A stretch of 64,000 bases of DNA. Source: Algibacter sp045066735. GTDB taxonomy: Bacteria > Bacteroidota > Bacteroidia > Flavobacteriales > Flavobacteriaceae. The notes under the pieces are model-generated. The model had not been told where the DNA came from, ran no database searches, and worked only from the letters and a program-made list of their open reading frames with translations. Shown piece after piece: positions 1-8,574 of the stretch. The position numbers and the translations under genes were made by a program. The stretch is from NCBI RefSeq assembly GCF_045066735.1, contig NZ_JBISHH010000025.1:434001-498000 (forward strand), read 5' to 3'. Numbering within the stretch: the stretch's first letter is position 1; the number at the start of each line of letters is the position of its first letter.

Positions 1-335
1 TTATTTTCAACTTTAGCTTCTTCTACTTGTTTAGGTTCAGCTACGGGTTTTGTTTCTTTTGTTGTTTTGGTTGGCGTGCTAGCTGTATTTACAGTAGGCT
101 TTTGCACGCGCTGTCTAGGTTTTCTAGGTTTTGGTTTTGCGGCCGGTGCTTTTTCTGCTGGTTTAGCAGGAGCAACTACTGCATCCACCGCTTTTGGGTC
201 TGCGGCTTGGGTATCTAATATTTGATATACTAAATCCAATTTTTTTAATGAACGGTACTTAGGAACGTTCAGTTTTTTTGCAATCTCCTGTAGGTCAGTG
301 AGTTTCTTTTCTTTTAATTGTGAAATTTCAAACAT
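1..335 (-). CDS. rho: Transcription termination factor Rho, N-terminal part (runs off window)
   Basis: Reverse-strand reading from the ATG at 335 gives 111 residues with no stop before the window edge. It opens MFEISQLKEKKLTDLQEIAK, the Rho N-terminal helical domain (roughly residues 1-45). It then passes into an Ala/Pro/Lys/Arg-rich low-complexity stretch (KPKPRKPRQR near residue 70). Such a basic insertion between the N-terminal and RNA-binding domains is known from Bacteroidota Rho, the hexameric RNA helicase that terminates transcription. The ATPase domains lie outside the window, so the call rests on the N-terminus and on the divergent DUF4293 gene, a common flavobacterial neighbour. A 63-residue open frame on the other strand here is only a shadow. 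Confidence 0.85.
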   Translation of the reverse strand, partial: MFEISQLKEKKLTDLQEIAKKLNVPKYRSLKKLDLVYQILDTQAADPKAVDAVVAPAKPAEKAPAAKPKPRKPRQRVQKPTVNTASTPTKTTKETKPVAEPKQVEEAKVEN

Positions 336-502
336 TGATATATTTTGAATATTATATATTGAATATAAAATTGAGTTTTTTTGAAAAAAAATGAATTTTT
401 ATTCTGAAGAATTAACCGCCTGTTATTGCGGTTGTTGAGAATTAATACTGCAATTATACAACTTTATTTTAATTTTTTGTGCTATTTTTTTAAAGAAACC
501 AT

Positions 503-510
503 TATTTTTG
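503..510 (+). promoter_or_regulatory. -7 promoter element for the DUF4293 gene
   Basis: TATTTTTG matches the Bacteroidota -7 consensus TAnnTTTG exactly and lies 22 bases before the ATG at 533. A TTG at 477-479 is 23 bases upstream and may act as the -33 element. Start of transcription is inferred a few bases after 510. Confidence 0.55.
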
Positions 511-532
511 CGTCCTAGTTAGTTAGAATAAT

Positions 533-943
533 ATGTTACAACGCATTCAATCGGTTTATTTGTTAGCAGCAGCAGGAGTATCTGCTGGGTTAATTTTTGT
601 GGTTAATTTATGGACTACAAATACTAATGAGATTGTGTTTGCAAAAGACAATATATTGTACTTGGGTCTCTTTTTAGGATCTGCTTTATTATCTTTAATT
701 TCTATATTTATGTTCAAAAATAGGCAACTTCAATTTGTTTTGGGGCGGCTTAACATCATATTAAACTTTATTTTATTAGGATTTTTTGTGTATCAATCTC
801 TAAATTTATCTGGAGAGACGGCGGTTTCTGAGAAAGGTATTGGGATGCTTCTTCCACTTGTTTCTATCGTGTTGTTGGCATTTGCTAATAAGGCCATCAA
901 GAAGGATGAAGACCTCGTAAAATCTGTAGATCGATTGCGATAG
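533..943 (+). CDS. DUF4293 family integral membrane protein
   Basis: A 136-residue protein with four hydrophobic segments (about residues 8-27, 42-60, 68-88 and 103-122) and a charged C-terminus ending near KSVDRLR. The opening MLQRIQSVYLLAAA and the four-helix layout are those of the DUF4293 family, small inner-membrane proteins of Bacteroidota with no assigned function. It is divergent from rho, the usual setting in flavobacteria. A good -7 box precedes it and a strong terminator follows, so it appears to be a single-gene transcript. Family membership is recognised by eye; function is unknown. Confidence 0.8.
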   Translation: MLQRIQSVYLLAAAGVSAGLIFVVNLWTTNTNEIVFAKDNILYLGLFLGSALLSLISIFMFKNRQLQFVLGRLNIILNFILLGFFVYQSLNLSGETAVSEKGIGMLLPLVSIVLLAFANKAIKKDEDLVKSVDRLR

Positions 944-972
944 ACCTAACATCTTAGTAGTATTAGTGCGTT

Positions 973-1008
973 AAAACTCCGAAGTGAAAACTTCGGAGTT
1001 TTTTATTT
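973..1008 (+). terminator. Intrinsic terminator after the DUF4293 gene
   Basis: A perfect 12-bp stem (aaaactccgaag / cttcggagtttt) with a six-base loop is followed by a T-rich run. It lies about 30 bases after the stop codon at 943. The A-run on the other side could let it serve the convergent phosphoesterase gene as well. Confidence 0.85.
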
Positions 1009-1051
1009 ACAAATAGTTTTTTATGTCTTATTAGTAGGTATCAGAACCGTA

Positions 1052-1558
1052 TTAGTTTTTTGGATGCCTATTTGGGAACTCTACAACTTCTAAATTATCT
1101 ATTTTTTTACCATCAATTGTAAAGCGCAACATGGTCCTTATTTTGTGGAAGCCATGTTTTCCAACAGCGCCGGGATTCATATGTAAAACATTTAGTTTTT
1201 TATCGGGCATTACTTTTAAAATATGCGAATGGCCAGAAATAAATATTTTCGGAGGGTTCTTTTTTATTTCTTCAATAACTCTTAAATTATATTTTGGAGG
1301 GTATCCACCAATATGAGTAATCCATACATCAACATCTTCACACATAAATCTGTTGTGTTCTGGAAATTCACCGCGCGCTTTAGCATCGTCAATATTGCCA
1401 TAAACTGCTCGTAATGGTTTGAGCTCTTTTATAGCATCGGTTACTTTTAAATCACCAATATCTCCAGCATGCCAAACTTCATCGGCTTGTTTGACATATT
1501 TTAAAACATCATTATCTATATAACTATGGGTATCCGAAAGGAGTAATATTTTTTTCAT
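1052..1558 (-). CDS. YfcE/MJ0936-type metallophosphoesterase
   Basis: A 168-residue protein with the calcineurin-like phosphoesterase motifs in order: SDTHSY (residues 8-13), GDIGD, GNIDD and GHSH. These carry the Asp, His and Asn ligands of a two-metal centre in the small YfcE/MJ0936 group, whose members hydrolyse phosphodiesters in the cytoplasm. No signal peptide is seen and the length is normal for the group. It is divergent from truA. The natural substrate cannot be read from the sequence. Confidence 0.85.
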   Translation of the reverse strand: MKKILLLSDTHSYIDNDVLKYVKQADEVWHAGDIGDLKVTDAIKELKPLRAVYGNIDDAKARGEFPEHNRFMCEDVDVWITHIGGYPPKYNLRVIEEIKKNPPKIFISGHSHILKVMPDKKLNVLHMNPGAVGKHGFHKIRTMLRFTIDGKKIDNLEVVEFPNRHPKN

Positions 1559-1650
1559 TAAAATCTTTTAATATATAATTAAGATTTGAGTATTCACAAG
1601 AACCTTAAAACTGACTATATTTGTTCTTTCAACAAAAGTATTAAAACAAA

Positions 1651-2394
1651 TTGCGATATTTTATAGAACTTTCATATAACGGTGCAGCATATCATGGTTG
1701 GCAAGTTCAGCCTGATGCCATTTCTGTACAAGAAGTTTTAGAGAAAGCCTTGTCGGTTTTATTAAATACCCCAATCTCTATTATGGGAGCAGGCCGTACA
1801 GATACGGGTGTGCATGCCAAGCAAATGTTTGCTCATTTTGATTATGAGGGTGTTATAGACAACGTAGATTTGGTTTTTAAACTTAATTCGTTTTTACCTA
1901 AAGATATTGCCATTCACGATATATTTAAAGTGAAAGAAGATGTACACACGCGTTTTCATGCTGTGAGTAGAACATATTTGTATCGCGTTTCTTTAAAGAA
2001 AAATGTTTTCAATGTCGATGCTGCTTACAATGTGAAGCAAAAGTTAGATATTGATAAAATGAAAGAAGCTACTAAAATATTGCTAGAATATAGCGATTTT
2101 CAGTGTTTCTCTAAGAGCAAAACGAACGTAAATACTTTTTTATGTAATATAATGAAAGCCGAGTGGCAAATAGTAGAAGGTGAATTGCAGTTTACTATTA
2201 AAGCCGATCGCTTTTTGCGTAATATGGTGCGCGCTATTGTGGGTACTTTAATTAATATTGGCTTAGGTAAAATGCCGGTAGCACATTTGCATAATATTAT
2301 TGAATCCAAAAATAGGAGTGAAGCTGGGTTTTCTGTTCCGGCACATGGCTTATATTTAATTGAAGTAGAGTATCCAGAAGATATAAAAATATAA
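1651..2394 (+). CDS. truA: tRNA pseudouridine synthase A
   Basis: 247 residues, beginning at a TTG codon (MRYFIELSYNGAAYHGWQVQ). The catalytic loop MGAGRTDTGVHAKQ contains the conserved aspartate, D51, that attacks the uracil ring; RFLRNMVRAIVG near the C-terminus is the second family signature. TruA converts U38-U40 of tRNA anticodon stems to pseudouridine. The stop is immediately followed by the ATG of the ABC exporter, so the two are probably co-transcribed and translationally coupled. A -7 match, TATATTTG, lies at 1616-1623. Length is typical. Confidence 0.95.
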   Translation: MRYFIELSYNGAAYHGWQVQPDAISVQEVLEKALSVLLNTPISIMGAGRTDTGVHAKQMFAHFDYEGVIDNVDLVFKLNSFLPKDIAIHDIFKVKEDVHTRFHAVSRTYLYRVSLKKNVFNVDAAYNVKQKLDIDKMKEATKILLEYSDFQCFSKSKTNVNTFLCNIMKAEWQIVEGELQFTIKADRFLRNMVRAIVGTLINIGLGKMPVAHLHNIIESKNRSEAGFSVPAHGLYLIEVEYPEDIKI

Positions 2395-4164
2395 ATGAGT
2401 AAACCTAAAGAGAAAATATTTGATGTTAACCTTTTTAAAAGGCTATTTACTTACATAAAACCCTATAATTTGGTTTTTGTATGCTTGCTTATAATGGTGG
2501 TTTTATCAGCTGTATTTAGTGCTGCAACGCCATATTTAACAAAATATGCTATAGACAATAGTATAGCTGTGAAATTGAAAGATGATTTTCTCTTTTACAT
2601 TATACTGATGTTGGTGGTTTTAATTTTGCAAACCGTTATACAACTTAGTTTTATTTATTACGCCGCTTGGTTGGGGCAAAATTTAGTAAAAGATGTACGA
2701 ACAAAATTGTTTAATCATTTATTACGTTTTAAAATGAAGTATTACGATAATTCATCGGTAGGCGTGCTTATTACAAGATCTGTTACCGATATGGAACGTA
2801 TTGCCGATATTTTTGGGCAAGGTTTATTCATGATTGTGAAAGATTTACTGACTATGATTGTTGTTTTCGCTGTTATGGTTTATATCAATGTAAAGCTGAG
2901 CATTATTGTATTTATCATGCTTCCTTTATTGTTATATGCTACACGGATTTTCCAAAAAGTAATGAAAAAGGCTTTTGAAGAAGTAAGAACCGAAGTTTCC
3001 AACCTAAACTCTTTTGTACAAGAACGATTAACAGGAATGAAAATTCTACAACTTTTTACAAGAGAAGATACCGAGTTTAAAAAGTTTAAAGCCATAAACG
3101 AACGCCATAAAAAAGGATGGTTAAAAACTGTTTGGTATAACTCTATTTTCTTTCCATTAGCAGATTTATCTGGCTCCATAGCTATGGGTTTAGTGGCCTG
3201 GTATGGAGGTTTACACGTAGTTTTGGAAGCTAGTGATGTGTCTCAAGGCGATTTAATTGCCTTTATCATGTTTATACCGATGTTGTTTAGGCCTTTACGA
3301 CAAATTGCCGATAAATTTAACACGTTGCAAATGGGGATGGTAGCAGCAAACCGTGTGTTTAAAGTTCTAGATACTACATCACAAATTGATGATTACGGGA
3401 CGTATATTGCAGAAACGTTTAAAGGAGATATAGATTTCGAAAATGTGTATTTTAACTATGTCGAAGATGAAGCTGTTTTAAAAGGCATTTCATTTAATGT
3501 GAGTTCTGGTGATACTGTTGCTATTGTAGGTGCTACAGGTGCAGGAAAATCTACTATTATTAACTTATTAAACCGTTTTTATGAAATTAAAGATGGTGTA
3601 ATTTCAGTAGACGGTATTGATATAAAGGATGTTACTTTAGAATCTCTTCGAACTCAAATAGCTGTTGTTTTACAAGATGTATTTTTGTTTGCAGATACTA
3701 TTTTGAATAATATTACTTTAAATCATCCAGAAATTACGGAAGAACAAGTTTATCAAGCAGCTAAAGATATTGGTATTCACGATTTTATTATGTCTTTACC
3801 AAACGGGTATCACTATAATGTAAAAGAACGTGGCGTTATGCTTTCTTCAGGGCAGCGTCAGCTTATTTCGTTTTTACGTGCTTATGTTACAAACCCAAGT
3901 ATTTTGGTTTTAGATGAAGCCACATCATCGGTAGATTCTTATTCGGAACAACTTATTCAAAATGCTACAGATAAGATTACTAGAGGTAGAACCTCAATAG
4001 TTATAGCGCACCGATTAGCAACAGTTAAAAAGGCTGATAAAATTATTGTTATGGATTCTGGTAAAATTGTTGAGCAAGGCACGCATAATGAACTTCTTAA
4101 AAAAGAAAATGGGTACTATAGAAACTTATATGAGGTTCAATTCTTGAAGGAAGATGTTGCTTAA
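2395..4164 (+). CDS. ABC exporter, fused permease and ATPase (MsbA-like)
   Basis: 589 residues. Residues 1-330 form the six-helix permease domain of type IV ABC exporters. The ATPase domain follows, with Walker A GATGAGKST (Lys385), the signature LSSGQ at 483-487 (a Ser in place of the usual first Gly), Walker B ILVLDE ending at Glu508 and an H-loop IAHRLAT. It should work as a homodimer exporting lipid or a hydrophobic compound. The substrate cannot be inferred, because MsbA-like and drug exporters look alike at this level. It starts directly after the truA stop. Confidence 0.85.
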   Translation: MSKPKEKIFDVNLFKRLFTYIKPYNLVFVCLLIMVVLSAVFSAATPYLTKYAIDNSIAVKLKDDFLFYIILMLVVLILQTVIQLSFIYYAAWLGQNLVKDVRTKLFNHLLRFKMKYYDNSSVGVLITRSVTDMERIADIFGQGLFMIVKDLLTMIVVFAVMVYINVKLSIIVFIMLPLLLYATRIFQKVMKKAFEEVRTEVSNLNSFVQERLTGMKILQLFTREDTEFKKFKAINERHKKGWLKTVWYNSIFFPLADLSGSIAMGLVAWYGGLHVVLEASDVSQGDLIAFIMFIPMLFRPLRQIADKFNTLQMGMVAANRVFKVLDTTSQIDDYGTYIAETFKGDIDFENVYFNYVEDEAVLKGISFNVSSGDTVAIVGATGAGKSTIINLLNRFYEIKDGVISVDGIDIKDVTLESLRTQIAVVLQDVFLFADTILNNITLNHPEITEEQVYQAAKDIGIHDFIMSLPNGYHYNVKERGVMLSSGQRQLISFLRAYVTNPSILVLDEATSSVDSYSEQLIQNATDKITRGRTSIVIAHRLATVKKADKIIVMDSGKIVEQGTHNELLKKENGYYRNLYEVQFLKEDVA

Positions 4165-4186
4165 AATTAAAATTTTGATTTTAAGC
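4159..4186. terminator. Bidirectional hairpin between two converging genes
   Basis: GCTTAAAAT (4159-4167) pairs perfectly with ATTTTAAGC (4178-4186), with a largely self-complementary AAAATTTT inside. The stop of the ABC exporter (4162-4164) lies in the left arm and that of cdaA (4181-4183) in the right arm. One small AT-rich hairpin therefore separates the two convergent genes. A proper long U-run is missing, so efficiency is uncertain. Confidence 0.5.
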
Positions 4187-4966
4187 TAAATCTGTTTTTA
4201 TAATTTCGGTAAGTGCATTAGTATCATCAAAAACAACAAACTCACCATCTTTAAAATAAGAAATGTGTCCGGTTTCTTCACTTACAACAAGCGCTAAAGC
4301 GTCCGTTTTTTCGGTAACACCAATAGCTGCTCTGTGACGAAGTCCAAAACGTTTCGGTATGCTTCTATCATTATTAACAGGAAGAATTACACGAGTAGCT
4401 TTAACAATATTATCGTTTATAATAATGGCGCCATCGTGCAAGGGACTATTTTTAAAAAAGATACTCTCTATAATAGGTTGTGTAACTTTTATATTCATTT
4501 CATCTCCAGAGGCTGCAATAAAATCTAAGTTATTACTGCGTTCAAAAACAATAAGCGCTCCTGTTTTAGACATTGCCATTTTATTACACGCAGATACAAT
4601 AACCTCTACATCGGTAGCATCGCTAGTTTCGGTTTTTAAGAATTTAAACTGTTGTAAAAATTTGCGTCGGCCATTAAAATTAGTAGAACCTACCATTAAT
4701 AAAAACTTTCTTATTTCTGGCTGAAAGACAACAATTAAAGCAATAATACCCACTTTCATAAAGCCTCCAAAAATGCCTGTAAGCAATTCCATTTCTAAGA
4801 ATTCCGTAAGCTTCCAAACAAAATAAATAATAATTATACCAATAAAAATATTGATAGCAACCGTGCCTTTTGTTAATTTATAAACATAATAAAGCAGCAC
4901 TGCTACCAGAATTACATCAATAATATCAACAATTTTAAAGTTTAAGAGGTCATTAAAAATTTCCAA
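4181..4966 (-). CDS. cdaA: Diadenylate cyclase (c-di-AMP synthase) CdaA
   Basis: 261 residues with three N-terminal membrane helices (about 12-32, 36-54 and 65-82) followed by a DisA_N cyclase domain. The catalytic motifs are visible: DGA starting at D178 and RHR at 210-212, within GLRHRAAIG. The enzyme condenses two ATP to c-di-AMP, which controls osmolyte transport and envelope stress in bacteria. The start is a TTG; no in-frame ATG exists nearby. A near -7 match (TAAATTTA) lies just upstream. It follows folP and a lipoprotein gene in the same direction, but the cdaR/glmM partners known from Firmicutes are absent here. Confidence 0.92.
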   Translation of the reverse strand: MEIFNDLLNFKIVDIIDVILVAVLLYYVYKLTKGTVAINIFIGIIIIYFVWKLTEFLEMELLTGIFGGFMKVGIIALIVVFQPEIRKFLLMVGSTNFNGRRKFLQQFKFLKTETSDATDVEVIVSACNKMAMSKTGALIVFERSNNLDFIAASGDEMNIKVTQPIIESIFFKNSPLHDGAIIINDNIVKATRVILPVNNDRSIPKRFGLRHRAAIGVTEKTDALALVVSEETGHISYFKDGEFVVFDDTNALTEIIKTDLA

Positions 4967-5002
4967 TGGTGAAAGTGTTTTTGTAAATTTAGTGAATAAA
5001 GG

Positions 5003-5683
5003 TTAATTAAAAATAAATTCTTTATTCGATATTTTTGCTTCCTTTAAATTTATATTTTCTAATAATGATTTATAAGTTATATAGTCTTGAAAGTTCAAAT
5101 TTTCATTAAAGTTTAAATAGATTAAAAAGCCTTTAGTATCATATTTTTTTAAATCTTTTAACAAATTATTTTTATCTGTTTTGGTAGCAACTAAGTTAGT
5201 ATCAATTTGTATTAAGGTTAATTTACTATGTTTATCAATTTTGAGGTTAATTGATTCGTAAACGAGGTCTGAGTTTTCTGGGTTAGATAAATATGAAACA
5301 CTTGAGTCTTCAATATATTCTGTTCCTGTAAATTCAATAAATCCTAAATTTTTTATACTGGTATCGTTACAAGTAAAATAGTTTTTGGCTCCTTCTTTTT
5401 TATGCCCAGCATTTTTCTTTTTATTCTGAAGAAATTTGATTTGCGGAATTACCAACTTCAATTTTAAACGTTTATCTACATTAACCAACCAATTGGTTGT
5501 GCTAATTAAGTTTTTTCGGTTTAATTCTATGCTGTCTTTTTCTGAGTCGTAAAAAAGATAGGCTGGAGAAATATCATCGATTTCTGTTGTTTTAGAATTA
5601 CTAATTTCAGGTAGTTGTAGTATTTTTTCATTATCGCAAGAAAAAAAAAGAACGGTAATAAAAAAGGTTAGTATATGTTTCAT
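5003..5683 (-). CDS. Putative lipoprotein of unknown function
   Basis: 226 residues from the ATG at 5683. A longer frame begins 8 codons upstream inside folP, but the chosen start gives a proper lipoprotein signal: MKHILTFFITVLFFSC followed by DNEK, with the Cys at residue 16. The rest is polar, Lys/Asn-rich and lacks a motif I recognise. It starts one base after the folP stop and is followed by cdaA, so the three probably form one transcript. Its place between folate synthesis and c-di-AMP synthesis gives no clear role. Real gene, unknown function. Confidence 0.65.
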   Translation of the reverse strand: MKHILTFFITVLFFSCDNEKILQLPEISNSKTTEIDDISPAYLFYDSEKDSIELNRKNLISTTNWLVNVDKRLKLKLVIPQIKFLQNKKKNAGHKKEGAKNYFTCNDTSIKNLGFIEFTGTEYIEDSSVSYLSNPENSDLVYESINLKIDKHSKLTLIQIDTNLVATKTDKNNLLKDLKKYDTKGFLIYLNFNENLNFQDYITYKSLLENINLKEAKISNKEFIFN

Positions 5684-5684
5684 T

Positions 5685-6509
5685 TTAAATATTGAGAGAT
5701 TCAACAAGTTTAATAGTTTCCATGGCTTCTTTTACATCATGCACACGTAAAATGGAAGCGCTTTTTTGTAAAGCTATTGTGTTTAAAACCGAAGTGCCAT
5801 TCAAAGCATCTTTCGCCGTATTGTTAAGTGTTTTGTAAATCATTGATTTTCTTGAGATGCCAACAAGAAGTGGTTTATCTAATATATGAAGTAATTCGAG
5901 TTTATTTAAGAGCTCAAAATTTTGTTTTAAAGTTTTGGCAAAACCAAAGCCAGGATCTACTACAATATCAACAATACCAAGTTGTTTTGCAGCCGCTAAA
6001 CGTTCAGAAAAATAGACGATAATATCTTTTAATAAATCTTTATAATCGGTTTGTTGTTGCATGGTTTGGGGTGTGCCACGCATATGCATCATAATATATG
6101 GCACGTGTAAATCGGCAACCGTTTTCAGCATATTGTCATCGAGCTTTCCTGCCGAAATGTCGTTTATTAATGCCGCACCAGTTTCAATAGCTTGTTTTGC
6201 GACCTCGCTTCTAAATGTATCGATAGAAATAAAAATTTCAGGAAAGGTTGTTGTTAGAAGTTCTACTATCGGCAAAATCCGTTTTAACTCTTCAGCTTCA
6301 CTTACATGATCTGCATTAGGACGAGAACTATACGCACCAATATCAATAAAAGTTGCACCTTCACAAAGCATGTTCTCTGTATGATTCAGAATAGATTTTT
6401 TATCTTTATGTTGTCCGCCATCGTAAAATGAGTCGGGTGTTATGTTTAAAATCCCCATTACTTTTGGCGACGATAAATCAATAAGTTTTCCTTTGCAATT
6501 AATGGTCAT
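5685..6509 (-). CDS. folP: Dihydropteroate synthase
   Basis: 274 residues. The signature VMGILNITPDSFYDGG is at residues 17-32. It is followed by the pterin-binding barrel motifs IDIGAYSSRPNA, SIDTFRSEVA, INDISAG, DPGFGFAKT and LVGISRKSM. It joins p-aminobenzoate to dihydropterin pyrophosphate in folate synthesis and is the target of sulfonamides. Length and motifs are complete. It is the first gene of the folP - lipoprotein - cdaA run and is divergent from the DUF1599 gene. Confidence 0.95.
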   Translation of the reverse strand: MTINCKGKLIDLSSPKVMGILNITPDSFYDGGQHKDKKSILNHTENMLCEGATFIDIGAYSSRPNADHVSEAEELKRILPIVELLTTTFPEIFISIDTFRSEVAKQAIETGAALINDISAGKLDDNMLKTVADLHVPYIMMHMRGTPQTMQQQTDYKDLLKDIIVYFSERLAAAKQLGIVDIVVDPGFGFAKTLKQNFELLNKLELLHILDKPLLVGISRKSMIYKTLNNTAKDALNGTSVLNTIALQKSASILRVHDVKEAMETIKLVESLNI

Positions 6510-6644
6510 AACCTCTTAAAATGTCAATATTTTCAATATTAAATATCAAACGTAAAACTTTAAAATTGTATCGTCAAACTTCCTCCTAAAAACTTTTGAA
6601 CTTTAAACAATTTAAGCGAAATTTACACAAAATATAATTGATAC

Positions 6645-7187
6645 ATGCCAGATACTTCAAAACAATACGATACGGTTGTAAATACTTGTAAAAGTTTATT
6701 CATTAAAAAAATGAGTGATTATGGAAGTGCTTGGAGAATTTTACGTTTACCATCCTTAACCGATCAAATTTTTATAAAGGCACAACGTATTCGAGGTTTA
6801 CAGCAAAACGATGTGAGAAAGGTAGATGAAGGTGAAGTTAGTGAGTTTATTGGTATTATCAATTATTCTATTATGGCGCTCATTCAATTGGAATTAGGTG
6901 TTGTAGAACAGCCAGATTTATCAACAGAAGAAGCTACAGAATTGTACGAAAAACATGTTTCTATTACTAAAACTCTGATGGAAAACAAAAACCACGATTA
7001 CGGTGAAGCTTGGCGAGATATGCGTGTAAGTAGTTTAACCGATTTAATTTTACAAAAATTACTTCGCGTAAAGCAAATTGAAGATAATAAGGGCAAAACT
7101 CTTGTAAGTGAAGGTATTGATGCTAATTATCAAGATATGATTAATTATGCCATTTTTGCCATGATTCATTTAAATGAAACCCATTAA
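6645..7187 (+). CDS. DUF1599 domain protein (two repeats)
   Basis: 180 residues made of two copies of one unit. The first has KMSDYGSAWRILRLPSLTDQ (about residues 23-42); the second has NKNHDYGEAWRDMRVSSLTD (about 112-131). Each is followed by a basic helix and an I(I/M)NY(S/A)I segment. This is the DUF1599 layout, also called nucleotide modification-associated domain 1, found in Bacteroidota next to folP and DoxX-type genes. No catalytic residue is established. It is divergent from folP and precedes the DoxX gene. Confidence 0.8.
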   Translation: MPDTSKQYDTVVNTCKSLFIKKMSDYGSAWRILRLPSLTDQIFIKAQRIRGLQQNDVRKVDEGEVSEFIGIINYSIMALIQLELGVVEQPDLSTEEATELYEKHVSITKTLMENKNHDYGEAWRDMRVSSLTDLILQKLLRVKQIEDNKGKTLVSEGIDANYQDMINYAIFAMIHLNETH

Positions 7188-7257
7188 TTTAGGCGGAATA
7201 TAAACACACTTTAGAACTTAAATTGATATTTAAGTTGAACATAAAATATAATACCAC

Positions 7258-8565
7258 ATGAAATTTTTAGTAGGAATAAGCCGAGTATTTGTTGGAGTTT
7301 TATTTATTATTTCTGGATTTATTAAACTCAACGATCCATTAGGGTTTTCGTATAAACTAGCAGAATATTTTGGTCAGGATGTTTTAAACTTGCCGTTTTT
7401 AGAACCTTATTCTTTAATGATTTCGGTACTTGTAGTGGTGTTTGAAGTGGTGTTGGGGGTGTTTCTGCTTATTGGTTATAAACCTAAATTTACAGTTTGG
7501 AGTTTGTTGTTAATGATTGTTTTCTTCTCGTTTTTAACTTTTTACTCTGCATATTTCGATAAAGTAAAAGATTGTGGATGTTTTGGCGATGCTTTAAAAT
7601 TGACGCCATGGGAAAGCTTTACTAAAGATATTGTACTACTGTTTTTTATTCTCATTTTATTTTTAGGAGTAAAATACATAAAACCGCTTTTTGGAAACCT
7701 AGCAACAACGGCTTTAGCATTATTAAGTTTTATTGTGAGTTTATGGTTTGGGTACCATGTATTAATGCATTTACCCGCAATAGATTTTAGGGCATACCAC
7801 ATAGGCGCAAACATACAAGAAGGGATGAGCGTGCCTGAAGATGCAGAAAAACCAGTAACGGAATATGCCTGGAAGTTTAAAGTTGATGGTGAAGAAAAAA
7901 TTATTACTACAAATGGTTCTTACCCTACTGTGGAAGGCGAATTTATAAGTGTAAATACAAAAGAGATTTCTGCGGGGTATACACCTCCAATCTACGATTT
8001 TTCGATTGAATCGGAAGATGAAAACTTAACCGATTACTTTTTAAATGAAGATAATTTAGTTATTGTAATATCTTATAATCTAGATGTTATAGAGCAGGGT
8101 GGTGCTTTAAAATTGGAAGCATTACAAGATGAAGCTCGAAAAAATGGATACAAAATTATTGGCTTAACGGCCTCTGGAGCAGAATCAAAACAGCGTATAA
8201 AAGAAGCTTATAATATTGATTTCGATTTCTATTTATGTGATGAGAAAGCGCTAAAAACAGTAGTGCGTTCTAATCCTGGAATTATTGAGCTCGATAAGGG
8301 AACTATAAAGCAAAAAGTACACTGGAACGATCTAGACAATCTTCAATTACCAAAAGTAGAACGAGCTCCTGAGCCTTTAAAGATTGAAAATATTGCATAT
8401 TTTGTTGATGGAGCAATGTCTACTAAAACAGAAGTGGAAGCTATAGATACAGAAACTATTGAGTCTGTCAGCGTTTTTAAGGAACAAAACAAAGAGTTAG
8501 ATTCTGTTAATACAGCCAATAGCAGCAATTTTACGAGTTTGGTAAAAGTGGTGTTAAAAAAATAA
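7258..8565 (+). CDS. DoxX-family / BT_3928-type membrane protein with thioredoxin-like C-terminus
   Basis: 435 residues. Residues 1-175 carry DoxX/MauE-like transmembrane helices and the motif CGCFGD (Cys106 and Cys108), typical of quinone- or disulfide-linked members. Residues about 240-350 resemble a thioredoxin fold (NLVIVISYNLD, then IIGLTASG), but no CxxC pair is present there. The last 80 residues are polar. This fusion is characteristic of Bacteroidota and may take part in extracytoplasmic redox chemistry; that role is inferred. It is followed after 9 bases by an OppB-like permease and then a TlpA-like protein, so the three may be co-expressed. Confidence 0.75.
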   Translation: MKFLVGISRVFVGVLFIISGFIKLNDPLGFSYKLAEYFGQDVLNLPFLEPYSLMISVLVVVFEVVLGVFLLIGYKPKFTVWSLLLMIVFFSFLTFYSAYFDKVKDCGCFGDALKLTPWESFTKDIVLLFFILILFLGVKYIKPLFGNLATTALALLSFIVSLWFGYHVLMHLPAIDFRAYHIGANIQEGMSVPEDAEKPVTEYAWKFKVDGEEKIITTNGSYPTVEGEFISVNTKEISAGYTPPIYDFSIESEDENLTDYFLNEDNLVIVISYNLDVIEQGGALKLEALQDEARKNGYKIIGLTASGAESKQRIKEAYNIDFDFYLCDEKALKTVVRSNPGIIELDKGTIKQKVHWNDLDNLQLPKVERAPEPLKIENIAYFVDGAMSTKTEVEAIDTETIESVSVFKEQNKELDSVNTANSSNFTSLVKVVLKK

Positions 8566-8574
8566 ATAATTAAT

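Noticed and set aside
27..218. Forward 63-residue open frame, rich in Phe, Cys and Arg
   Set aside because: It is the antisense shadow of the Ala/Pro/Lys-rich part of rho, which gives a recognisable Rho N-terminus on the other strand.
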